This document shows, piece by piece, positions 1 through 6,053 of a stretch of 6,211 bases of DNA. Made by a program: the position numbers and the translations under genes. Location of the stretch: positions 1 to 6,211 of the forward strand of contig CALHIW010000067.1 in NCBI GenBank assembly GCA_938030905.1, in the 5' to 3' direction. Each line of letters opens with the position of its first letter. Within the stretch, counting starts at the first letter, position 1. Below the pieces are notes generated by a model. It made no database searches, was not told the DNA's origin, and worked only from the letters and a program-made list of their open reading frames with translations. The stretch comes from Candidatus Methanomethylicia archaeon. GTDB taxonomy: Archaea; Thermoproteota; Methanomethylicia; CALHIW01.

Positions 1-86
1 ACCACCAGACCTATCCAGCTTACTAAGCCATACCTAACATATCCAACTATAGCTAACAATAAATATATAGAATCAGTAAATCCCAT
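1..86 (-). CDS. Possible small membrane protein, 5' part only (cut by window edge)
   Basis: An open minus-strand frame starts at ATG 86-84 and is still open at base 1, giving 28 residues that begin MGFTDSIYLLLAIVGYVRYG. The stretch is strongly hydrophobic and looks like one membrane segment. A TATA-like octamer TTTATTAA lies at 114-107, about 25 bases before the ATG, the spacing of a leaderless archaeal transcript. The G-over-C bias of this strand agrees with minus-strand coding. It sits 90 bases downstream of dnaG in the same direction but would have its own promoter. I do not recognise the family. A plus-strand frame over the same bases (1-147, ending in TGA) is an alternative, since it reads as a lysine-rich C-terminal tail. 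The fragment is short, so confidence is modest. Confidence 0.35.
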   Translation of the reverse strand, partial: MGFTDSIYLLLAIVGYVRYGLVSWIGLV

Positions 87-106
87 CAACCACAACAGGA
101 AGAAGC

Positions 107-134
107 TTAATAAACAACAAAAGCCAAAACACCA
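107..134 (-). terminator. T-rich stretch downstream of dnaG, possible terminator
   Basis: Read on the minus strand, the bases after the dnaG stop run through GTGTTTTGGCTTTTGTTG and then TTTATTAA. Archaeal RNA polymerase often terminates at T-rich tracts without a stable hairpin. Just before it, a small inverted repeat (arms TAACTT and AAGTTA, 167-179) overlaps the dnaG stop codon but is too weak to be a classic hairpin terminator. The distal end coincides with the TATA-like box proposed for the left-edge frame, so the two readings compete. Confidence 0.3.
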
Positions 135-176
135 TCAAACCCGATGACTTCTAATAATGGTTATCTTAACTTTAAG

Positions 177-1364
177 TTATTTGTTATTTTCTTCTTTCAA
201 ATCAGTAAAAGTAAGTATTTGAACATTTAAAGGCTTTTTCACTATATTTCCAAGTTTAGCTCCTATAATTAATTTTATTGATTTGCCTTCAGATAAGTCA
301 AGAATTCTTTGAGTAATTATACCGTCAAATGCTAAAACATATGCTCCTAAAGTTTTTTGCATGGTTTCTGGTAATTCACTTACTGCTACTTTTTGTATTA
401 TATTCCAATTGCTATCATAGAGTACCGCCTCAAGTGTGTTTTCCAGTTCCTTTATTTGAGTTATAATAGGTTGTGGAATGGCTATTTCCCCAAATATAAG
501 TGCTTTCTGCTGTTTAGCTGGTTGCGCTAAATCTTTATGTAAATATTCTGCTACAGGCACTCTATTCTGAAGACATTTTACTATTTCCTTATTTGTTAAT
601 TCTTCAACCTCCTTACCTGGGGGTGCTATCGCAACTTCATCTATTTCTGCTACTTTTAACAATTCTCTTAAGATGATTTCTCCTCCCCTATCCCCATCAA
701 CAAAGGCTATGATATGTTTTCTTCTACTTAAATCAATTATTGTTTTCGGAATACTTGTCCCTTCCATTCCTATAACATTCTTAAATCCATTTTTAATGAG
801 GTTAATAACATCAGCTCGCCCTTCTACTACTATTACTGTCTCTGATCTATCTATTTCAGGACCTGCAGGTAGCTCCTCCGATCCATACTTTATAACTTCT
901 TGTTCCCGTACAGCACTTAGTACTTCCTCTGTAAGCTTCCTGCTATTCGGGATGGTTTCTCTGCTCATTTTTTTCAAAAATTCTTTTGCTCTTTCTAAAA
1001 TCCTTCTTCTTTTCTCTTCTCTTATATCTTCTATTGCTTTTATATGTACTCGTGCATCACATGGCCCTACCTTTTCAATAACTTCAAGAGAGGCGGCTAT
1101 TAAGGCTGTTTCTGCTCTATCAAGACCTGATGGGATTACTATTTCTCCATGTGATTTATCCCCTTTCTCGATTAAATCAACTTGTATTCTACCTATTCTA
1201 CCGCTTTTCTGGAGCTCTCTTAAATCTAGATCCTCTCCAAGTAACCCTTCAGTCTGACCAAATATTGCTCCTATAACATCTGGTTTATCAACAATACCAT
1301 TTATTTCTATTCCTGCTTTAATTAAATACTTTATTGTTACAGGTGCGCCACCCATATATCTCAT
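177..1364 (-). CDS. dnaG: Archaeal-type DnaG primase (TOPRIM protein)
   Basis: This 395-residue protein matches archaeal DnaG, a TOPRIM protein that co-purifies with the exosome, aids binding of A-rich RNA and can make short RNA primers. The N-terminal domain carries the family block DVIGAIFGQTEGLLGEDLDL (29-48) and ends near LPAGP (165-169). The TOPRIM core (about 176-260) has EGRADV (181-186, catalytic Glu181), FVDGDRGGE (221-229, Asp223 and Asp225) and APPGKEVEEL (247-256). The C-terminal domain (about 295-390) matches the archaeal DnaG tail. Length is close to the family norm, so the gene looks intact. The outermost ATG at 1364 is used here. ATG at 1355 (MGGAPVTIKY) is a strong alternative: it lies about 25 bases after a TATA-like element inside the palindrome at 1368-1388 and fits the usual N-terminus slightly better. 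No clear Shine-Dalgarno precedes either. It is divergent from pheS. Confidence 0.97.
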   Translation of the reverse strand: MRYMGGAPVTIKYLIKAGIEINGIVDKPDVIGAIFGQTEGLLGEDLDLRELQKSGRIGRIQVDLIEKGDKSHGEIVIPSGLDRAETALIAASLEVIEKVGPCDARVHIKAIEDIREEKRRRILERAKEFLKKMSRETIPNSRKLTEEVLSAVREQEVIKYGSEELPAGPEIDRSETVIVVEGRADVINLIKNGFKNVIGMEGTSIPKTIIDLSRRKHIIAFVDGDRGGEIILRELLKVAEIDEVAIAPPGKEVEELTNKEIVKCLQNRVPVAEYLHKDLAQPAKQQKALIFGEIAIPQPIITQIKELENTLEAVLYDSNWNIIQKVAVSELPETMQKTLGAYVLAFDGIITQRILDLSEGKSIKLIIGAKLGNIVKKPLNVQILTFTDLKEENNK

Positions 1365-1367
1365 TCC

Positions 1368-1388
1368 TATCTTAAATATTTTAAGATA
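1368..1388. promoter_or_regulatory. Perfect inverted repeat over the dnaG promoter
   Basis: Arms TATCTTAAA (1368-1376) and TTTAAGATA (1380-1388) are perfect complements around a 3-base centre TAT, ending 3 bases before the outer dnaG ATG. On the minus strand the centre reads TTAAAATA, a good TATA-like box whose midpoint is about 25 bases before ATG 1355. A second TATA-like run AATTAAAA lies at 1398-1391, about 30 bases from ATG 1364. A symmetrical site over the box could be an operator for a dimeric regulator, or an AT-rich chance palindrome. Confidence 0.45.
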
Positions 1389-1668
1389 ACTTTTAATTGT
1401 TTCCTATAAGTTTTCTGGCAAAAATTAAAAGCTCTGCATAGTCTAAAATATTAACTTTAGTAATTCGTGAAATCTTATACTTTAAGCTTACTATAAAAAG
1501 CAACTTCTTGAGGCTTGTATTTTTTAATATTTTCTTCTACATTCTGAATGTTTCTCTACGAACTTGTATAAAGACTCTATTATTTAAGAACTTATTTTTT
1601 AAGCTCTGTATTTTAGGTGTATTGTTATGTATGCTTTGTTGTGGAGGCTTTGTATGTTATTGTTGGCT

Positions 1669-1770
1669 TTATATCTTATTATTCTTATTAGGTTTAAGCC
1701 ATCTATAGAGTCTTTTAATAGCAGTCCTAAAATCTGATGCTATACTATATAGTTCCCCCACCTTCAGGGT
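1669..1770 (-). pseudogene. Fragment resembling the core-binding region of an archaeal tyrosine recombinase
   Basis: A 33-codon minus-strand segment lies between TAA at 1773-1771 and TAA at 1671-1669. It includes ELYSIASDFRTAIKRLYRWL and ends in PNKNNKI. The pattern Asp-aromatic-x-x-Ala-hydrophobic-Lys-Arg-x-Tyr-x-Trp-Leu is what I recall from the N-terminal SAM-like, core-binding domain of archaeal XerA/phage-type integrases, where it precedes the catalytic domain. The catalytic Arg-His-Arg-Tyr domain is absent, and no start codon with a promoter is clear, so only a scrap would remain. It lies in another frame from the neighbouring open pieces, consistent with frameshift decay or with separate relics. 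The family assignment is inference from a short motif. Confidence 0.3.
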
Positions 1771-1968
1771 TTACACTATATTTACTGTTTACCTCTACAT
1801 TAATGGATAACAGCTATTCCTTATAGCCCATGCTTTAAGCCATTACAGCCCACCATCCCCACTATTAAGTCATAAACACATCCCTATAGATTCAAAGCCC
1901 CCAACATCCACCCCATACACCCCTACCTACTTAAACCCCAAAGCAGTCCTAAGAAGTACACTGATGCT
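1720..1968 (+). repeat. Pair of split direct repeats
   Basis: AGCAGTCCTAA at 1720-1730 is followed after three bases by CTGATGCT at 1734-1741. The same 11-mer at 1942-1952 is followed after eight bases by the same 8-mer at 1961-1968. The copies start 222 bases apart. The identical order with a five-base indel suggests a diverged duplication, perhaps of part of the decayed element here. Flanking bases do not match. Confidence 0.4.
1741..1940. other. Compositionally biased block, C-rich on plus and G-rich on minus
   Basis: By hand count these 200 bases hold 68 C and only 15 G on the plus strand, against a generally AT-rich window where coding strands have G above C. C runs of four or five occur at 1755-1759, 1857-1860, 1898-1902, 1911-1914, 1920-1923 and 1936-1939. 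The last four form a minus-strand array of four G runs with gaps of 8, 5 and 12 bases, the layout of an intramolecular G-quadruplex. No tRNA or known RNA fold was found in it. Confidence 0.5.
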
Positions 1969-2173
1969 GTCAAGTTTCTGAGGTTGGTTAAATAGCCTGG
2001 TTTTAGATGCATTTTAACCATAAGCTCGTTTATGAGTTTATCTACTGTTAAGCTCCAAGGCTTAGCAAGCTTTTTAACTCTTTTCAACAGTTTTAGGATT
2101 AAACAGTTTAGCCACCCCTAAAAGCTTAGCTGGTCATTAAAAACTTGACGGTATCGCTAAATGCATCGTAAGC

Positions 2174-2202
2174 TTTAAAAGACCTATAAAAGAACTATTT
2201 CG
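2174..2202 (+). promoter_or_regulatory. pheST promoter, TATA-like box with leaderless start
   Basis: TTTAAAAG at 2174-2181, preceded by GTAAGC as a possible BRE, has its midpoint about 26 bases before GTG 2203. That is the usual distance from archaeal TATA box to transcription start, so the mRNA would begin at or next to the start codon. A second weaker box, CTATAAAA, lies at 2184-2191. No Shine-Dalgarno is visible before the gene. Confidence 0.55.
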
Positions 2203-3738
2203 GTGTTGGTGTATGTCTTGCCAATTTTAAATAATATCCTAGAAAGTCTTCATCCTAAAGAAAAACAAATCCTGACAATGATAGGTAGAGGACTTGCTAG
2301 TCTCTCTGATATTGTAAGAGAAACGTCTCTAAATACCGATACTGTGATGTGGGCTTTAAACTTACTTAAAGATAAGGGACTAGTAAGGATAGTTAAAGAT
2401 CAAGAAATCAAGTATGTTTTAGGCATCGAAGGGCAAAAATATCTTAGGATTGGTTTTCCTGAAGTAAGGCTTATAAGAAAACTGAAAGAGCATGTTCCTA
2501 TTGAAGAGTTAAACTTATGGTATGATGAGTTAACTTATGGTATTCCTTGGGCTATAAGACATAAATGGATTAAAATATATACTAAACATGGAAAGAAGTT
2601 TATTACACTTACAGATAATGGTAAATCATATCTTAATAAAACCTATGAATTTGAAGAAATATTGAAAAAAATAAGTTCTGGACTTCCATTAATCAATTCA
2701 GACATTATGTTAATAAAAGAGTTAAAGAATAGAGGAGATATTATAAGAGAAAAAATTTTTACAACTATTAGTAGGATTGAATTAACGTCACTTGGACATG
2801 AAGTTCTTAAAGAACTTAAACTAGAGGAAGAAATAACATCTCTAACTTCAGATATTATAGTATCTGGTAAATGGAAATATGTAAAGTTTAAACCATATGA
2901 TATTGATTCTCCAACTGAGCCATTAATACCAGGAAGGAGACATCCATATAGGGAAATAATTGACGAAATTAGAGAAATTCTTCTAAGTTTTGGATTTGAA
3001 GAGGTTTCAAGTCCACCTATTGAATTAAACTTCTGGAATTGTGATGCATTGTTTATGCCTTCAGATCATCCAGCAAGAAGCATTCACGATATTTTTTACA
3101 TTAAGGGGTTTCATTTAAATATGATTCAAAACCAAGATTTATTAAAAAGAGTTAAGGAAACTCATGAAAACGGTTGGATAACAGGATCTATAGGGTGGGG
3201 AAACTGGGATCAATCATTAGCTTTGAAACTTATACTCAGAAGCCAGACAACAGCAGTTTCTGTCAGATATCTCTCAATATTAAGCCAAGGAGATTTACCA
3301 AGAAAAATGTTTATTATAGATAGAAATTATAGACCTGATAGAATTGATGCCATGCATTTGCCAGAGTTTAATCAGTGTGAAGGAGTAGTCATCGCTGAAC
3401 ATGTTAATTTAAGACATTTAATGGGTTATATGAAGACAATAGCTGAAGCATTTAACATTAAAGACATTAGATTTCAACCAGCCTTCTTTCCATTTACGGA
3501 GCCGAGTGTTGTTGGATATATTAAGCATCCGACCTTGGGCTGGATAGAAGCATTACCTGGCGGAATATTTAGACCTGAAGTAACGCTTCCACTTGGAATA
3601 AAAGTACCAGTTCTTGCATGGGGTCTTGGTATAGACAGACTTGCAATGGTAGCGCTAAATATAGATGATATCAGGCTACTATTTTCAAGCGATCTTGAAT
3701 GGTTAAGAACAACTCCTATACCATCGCTTAAGCGATGA
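2203..3738 (+). CDS. pheS: Phenylalanyl-tRNA synthetase alpha chain, archaeal type
   Basis: PheS carries the catalytic core of the cytoplasmic (alpha-beta)2 enzyme that attaches Phe to tRNA-Phe. Its 511 residues fit the archaeal alpha chain. The first ~220 residues hold winged-helix-like segments, and the class II core follows. Motif 1 begins at GRRHP (244-248). DHPARSIHDIFY is at 288-299. Motif 2 spans RSQTTAVSVR (346-355) to RNYRPDR (374-380), then DAMHLPEFNQCEG (382-394), where Gln391 and Glu393 match Phe-binding residues of the Thermus enzyme. FFPFTEPS (428-435) gives Phe429 and Phe431 of the amino-acid pocket. Motif 3 is LAWGLGIDRLAM (471-482), with Ala472 at the specificity position. 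Oddities: Gln348 where Thermus has His, and Val437 where many relatives have Glu. GTG 2203 is chosen from the TATA spacing; TTG 2206, GTG 2209 and TTG 2218 are in-frame alternatives. Confidence 0.97.
   Translation: MLVYVLPILNNILESLHPKEKQILTMIGRGLASLSDIVRETSLNTDTVMWALNLLKDKGLVRIVKDQEIKYVLGIEGQKYLRIGFPEVRLIRKLKEHVPIEELNLWYDELTYGIPWAIRHKWIKIYTKHGKKFITLTDNGKSYLNKTYEFEEILKKISSGLPLINSDIMLIKELKNRGDIIREKIFTTISRIELTSLGHEVLKELKLEEEITSLTSDIIVSGKWKYVKFKPYDIDSPTEPLIPGRRHPYREIIDEIREILLSFGFEEVSSPPIELNFWNCDALFMPSDHPARSIHDIFYIKGFHLNMIQNQDLLKRVKETHENGWITGSIGWGNWDQSLALKLILRSQTTAVSVRYLSILSQGDLPRKMFIIDRNYRPDRIDAMHLPEFNQCEGVVIAEHVNLRHLMGYMKTIAEAFNIKDIRFQPAFFPFTEPSVVGYIKHPTLGWIEALPGGIFRPEVTLPLGIKVPVLAWGLGIDRLAMVALNIDDIRLLFSSDLEWLRTTPIPSLKR
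3722..3737. promoter_or_regulatory. Perfect 16-bp palindrome at the pheS/pheT junction
   Basis: CATCGCTTAAGCGATG is fully self-complementary. It covers the last codons and part of the TGA of pheS and ends seven bases before the pheT ATG. In mRNA it could form a six-pair stem with a UUAA loop next to the pheT start, which might affect translational coupling or processing. As DNA it could bind a dimeric protein. Its coding load (Pro-Ser-Leu-Lys-Arg-stop) does not require the symmetry. Confidence 0.4.
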
Positions 3739-3744
3739 CCAAAT

Positions 3745-5400
3745 ATGCCAACAATAACATTTAATAAAAAAACTTTATTTTCATTGATGAAAAACATTGA
3801 TGAGCCATTACTTTTAGACATTATAAAAAACTTCAAAGGGGAAATAAAAAACCTATCTGAAGATGAAATAACAATTGAGCTTGAACCAGATAGACCTGAT
3901 TTATTCAGTGTTTTTGGACTTTCGAGAGCTATTAAAAGTTACATTACGACATCCTCATATCTATATGAAGTTATTAAAAAAGAAGTTCCATATTCAGGTA
4001 TCATAGTAGAAATTGTTCAAGCAAAGCTAAGGCCATTTATAGCTTGTGCCGTAGTTAGGAATGTAAACCTCAATTATGATATGATAAGGGATTTAATGAA
4101 CTTTCAAGAAATGCTTCATATCACCATTGGAAGAGATAGAAGAAAGGTCGCTATAGGTATTCATGATTTAGATAGAATAGCTCCGCCAATACTCTACACT
4201 GAAGTTTCACCAAAATCAAAAATGGTGCCATTAGGAATGTGTGAGGAGTTAAGTCTTGAAGAAGTTCTAAAAAAACATGAAAAAGGAATCAAATATGCCC
4301 ATTTGATTGATGGTCAATCATGTCCTGTGTACATTGATAAAATTGGTATATTTAGCTTTCCTCCAATAGTAAATAGTAATCGTACCAAAGTCACTATAGA
4401 TACAAAAAATCTACTTATTGAATTAACAGGAACCGATAAAAGGTCCGTAGAGCAAACACTAAATGTAATATTAGCAGATTTTATTGATATGGGCAATATT
4501 ATTGAAAGTGTTCAGATAAGAAAAAATAGTCTGACAATATTTTCCCCTGATTTACATCCGAAGAGAATAACTGTTGATTTAACAAGTATAAATGATCTTT
4601 TGGGTTTGAATTTACAAATTGATGCTGTCATCAATCTTCTCCGGAAAATGATGTATGATGTCAGAGCAGTTTCCGGTGATATGCTTGAAGTTCTAGTTCC
4701 ACCGTATAGAATTGATGTTTTACATAAAGTTGATGTTATTGAAGACGTGGCAATAGCCTATGGATATAATAATCTAGAGCCTGAGTTACCAAGTATTGCT
4801 ACAATTGGAAGAGAAGCAGAAATGGAGCAAAGAGAAGCAAAAATTAGAGAAGTTTTCATAGGTCTTGGATTTCAAGAAGTTCTGACATTTACATTAACAA
4901 GCGAGAAAAGACAAAGCCACCTCATGAACTTAGTAAATGTTGAATTAATAAAAATTGAAAATCCAATATCAGATGAGTATTGTGTTTATAGACGTTGGAT
5001 TATACCAAATCTTTTAAATTTTTTATCATTTAATAAACATAGAAAATACCCACAAAAAATATTCGAAATAGGGTATGTATCGTATCCTATAAATGACAAT
5101 ATTATTGTTAATAGAAATGTATCTGCTGTTATTGCTGGCTCAAATATATCTTTTACAGAGATTAAAAGAGTACATGAAACCTTAAGTAAACTGCTAAGTT
5201 TAAATATGAAACTCGTTAGAAAAAATCATCCATCATTTATCCAAGGCAGATCCGCCGCTATAATGCTAAATAATTGTGAGATAGGAATACTTGGTGAAAT
5301 ACATCCAAGTGTACTTAGTAACTTTGACATAGCAGTTCCTGTTGTTGCTTTGGAATTTGCTCACTATCATCCAAAGTATTGTAATTCTGTTATTTTGTAG
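3745..5400 (+). CDS. pheT: Phenylalanyl-tRNA synthetase beta chain, archaeal type
   Basis: PheT is the partner chain of PheS; it holds the editing site that hydrolyses mischarged Tyr-tRNA-Phe and contacts tRNA. The 551 residues are the normal length for the archaeal form, which lacks the extra anticodon-binding domains of bacterial PheT. The N-terminal domain has EPDRPDLFSVFGLSRA (47-62), with Phe57 where Glu is common. The B3/B4 editing domain (about 85-255) includes GRDRRKVAIGIHDLD (129-143), PPIVNSNRTKVT (206-217) and LTGTD (227-231). The B5 domain (about 272-345) includes VPPYRIDVLHKVDVIEDVAIAYGYN. The catalytic-like, inactive core follows (about 355-540), with GFQEVLTFTL, IENPIS and FEIGYV. 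ATG 3745 comes six bases after the pheS stop, so the two genes are co-transcribed; the only Shine-Dalgarno-like bases (GATGA) are weak and overlap the pheS stop. The gene looks intact. Confidence 0.97.
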   Translation: MPTITFNKKTLFSLMKNIDEPLLLDIIKNFKGEIKNLSEDEITIELEPDRPDLFSVFGLSRAIKSYITTSSYLYEVIKKEVPYSGIIVEIVQAKLRPFIACAVVRNVNLNYDMIRDLMNFQEMLHITIGRDRRKVAIGIHDLDRIAPPILYTEVSPKSKMVPLGMCEELSLEEVLKKHEKGIKYAHLIDGQSCPVYIDKIGIFSFPPIVNSNRTKVTIDTKNLLIELTGTDKRSVEQTLNVILADFIDMGNIIESVQIRKNSLTIFSPDLHPKRITVDLTSINDLLGLNLQIDAVINLLRKMMYDVRAVSGDMLEVLVPPYRIDVLHKVDVIEDVAIAYGYNNLEPELPSIATIGREAEMEQREAKIREVFIGLGFQEVLTFTLTSEKRQSHLMNLVNVELIKIENPISDEYCVYRRWIIPNLLNFLSFNKHRKYPQKIFEIGYVSYPINDNIIVNRNVSAVIAGSNISFTEIKRVHETLSKLLSLNMKLVRKNHPSFIQGRSAAIMLNNCEIGILGEIHPSVLSNFDIAVPVVALEFAHYHPKYCNSVIL

Positions 5401-5954
5401 ATTCGACTTCATATCTTATCTTAAATATCTCTTTAATTACTCTTTCTTATTACTTCTCTTTTCCAATTCTTGTTGAGTAGGGGATTTGCCATCTTCCGTT
5501 TTAACTAATTACTGAGCTTATTATAAGACTCTTGATAAGTTTGGTGAGCAACTTAAACAATGTTTTGCGGCGAGTTCAATAGCTATTATATCTAGTTCTT
5601 AAGTTCCTTTTTCTTTATTTCATTATATCTCTAAGGTTATTTTTTCTATTTTTCATAATTATGGCATCTAAATTTAGTATGCCTAGTGCCAGCCATATAC
5701 ATCATATATTAGTTTATTTCAACTTAAAAATCATTCTCTAGCTGATAAAAAGTTTCTAATCTCCTTTCTTCCTCTATAATTACTGATTGATTTATAATGT
5801 TCTCTAACCTTTTAAATACCCCTTCATTAATCCTATTAGTACCTTAACCCAAAAGTAATGCTATTTCAATCACTACTTTATGCTCTTTAAGTAGGTGGTT
5901 AAATGTATTGTCTAAGCACACATATACGGTATACTTGACATACAGGACGGTGGT
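5390..5954 (-). pseudogene. Multiply frameshifted gene remnant, convergent with pheT
   Basis: Six protein-like pieces follow one another on the minus strand but lie in different frames. 5954-5847 contains NHLLKEHKVVIEIALLLG. 5843-5727 contains NEGVFKRLENIINQSVIIEE and then ERRLETFYQLENDF. 5695-5618 contains ILNLDAIIMKNRKNNLRDIM. 5598-5524 reads ELDIIAIELAAKHCLSCSPN. 5508-5440 contains KTEDGKSPTQQELEKRSNKK. 5440-5393 reads VIKEIFKIRYEVESTK, ending at TAA 5392-5390 inside the last codons of pheT. Purine-rich, charged codons in each piece argue for past coding of a helical protein of roughly 185 residues. GTG 5921 is a possible old start, about 38 bases after TATA-like TTTAAATA (5963-5956). The family is not recognised. 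The HLLKEH piece faintly recalls hemerythrin-like domains and the C-terminus faintly recalls a TFB cyclin repeat, but neither is convincing. Confidence 0.5.
5428..5470 (+). terminator. T-rich terminator region after pheT
   Basis: Downstream of the pheT stop the plus strand is pyrimidine-rich, with tracts CTCTTTAATTACTCTTTC and TTATTACTTCTCTTTTCC. Archaeal polymerase commonly stops in such T-rich stretches. A second, stronger run (TTATTTTTTCTATTTTTC, 5638-5655) lies further on and could be a back-up site. The bias may instead just be the complement of purine-rich codons in the minus-strand remnant. Confidence 0.35.
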
Positions 5955-5955
5955 T

Positions 5956-6020
5956 TATTTAAAAGACAGGGTTAATAACTTATCTTGGATTGTATGTAAG
6001 CTTATCGCAAGGTTTATATT
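5956..6020. promoter_or_regulatory. Divergent TATA-like boxes
   Basis: Two TATA-like elements point away from each other. TTTAAATA reads on the minus strand at 5963-5956, ahead of the convergent remnant. TTTATATT reads on the plus strand at 6013-6020, with AAGG before it, about 27-40 bases ahead of ATG codons at 6047, 6054 and 6066. They could have served a divergent gene pair that has since decayed. Confidence 0.35.
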
Positions 6021-6053
6021 ATGCTTTGAGGTTTGGTGTACATTTCATGAGGT

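Larger units (their letters stand above)
1524..2117 (-). pseudogene. Decayed minus-strand coding sequence in the dnaG-pheS spacer
   Basis: One minus-strand frame stays open for unusually long pieces between stops. At 2117-1926 there are 64 codons, with protein-like text such as KLAKPWSLTVDKLINELMV followed by LKPGYLTNLRNLTASVYFLG. At 1739-1602 there are 46 codons, and at 1583-1527 19 codons (IIESLYKFVEKHSECRRKY). Between about 1925 and 1740 the same frame is broken by many stops. No intact reading is possible, so I read this as a worn-out gene or mobile-element remnant rather than a gene. I do not recognise the family. The long first piece is the best evidence of past coding, while the middle is G-rich and could be unrelated. 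A competing frame at 1770-1672 is listed separately. Confidence 0.35.

Noticed and set aside
673..1257. Long plus-strand open frame of 194 codons, Ser/Ile/Leu-rich
   Set aside because: It is the complement of dnaG, whose TOPRIM and N-terminal motifs are unmistakable on the minus strand.
1508..1708. Plus-strand 66-residue hydrophobic frame starting with TTG
   Set aside because: There is no promoter spacing or family motif; Cys/Leu/Phe-rich text arises easily from T-rich DNA, and the opposite strand looks more like past coding.
1881..1902. TTCAAAG flanked by a C run, resembling a tRNA T arm
   Set aside because: The flanking bases do not pair and no acceptor, D or anticodon arms can be drawn around it.
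1961..1981. CTGATGC followed by CTGAGG, resembling C/D box elements
   Set aside because: The C box does not match RTGATGA and the D'/C' pair is absent.
3785..3804. Two TGATGA motifs resembling C boxes of an archaeal C/D guide RNA
   Set aside because: They lie within conserved pheT codons and no CTGA D boxes are suitably spaced.
3474..3836. Minus-strand 120-codon frame across the pheS/pheT junction
   Set aside because: It is a shadow of two confidently identified genes on the other strand.
4314..4496. Minus-strand 60-codon frame inside pheT
   Set aside because: It is antisense to the conserved editing domain of pheT, with no independent support.
5417..5428. TATCTTAAATAT identical to the left part of the dnaG-promoter palindrome
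   Set aside because: The second arm is missing and the bases fit codons of the decayed gene; likely AT-rich coincidence.
5390..5508. Resemblance of the remnant's C-terminal piece (TQQELEKRSN..RYEVE) to a TFB cyclin repeat
   Set aside because: Only a few spaced residues agree and the rest of the remnant shows no zinc ribbon or cyclin-fold signature.
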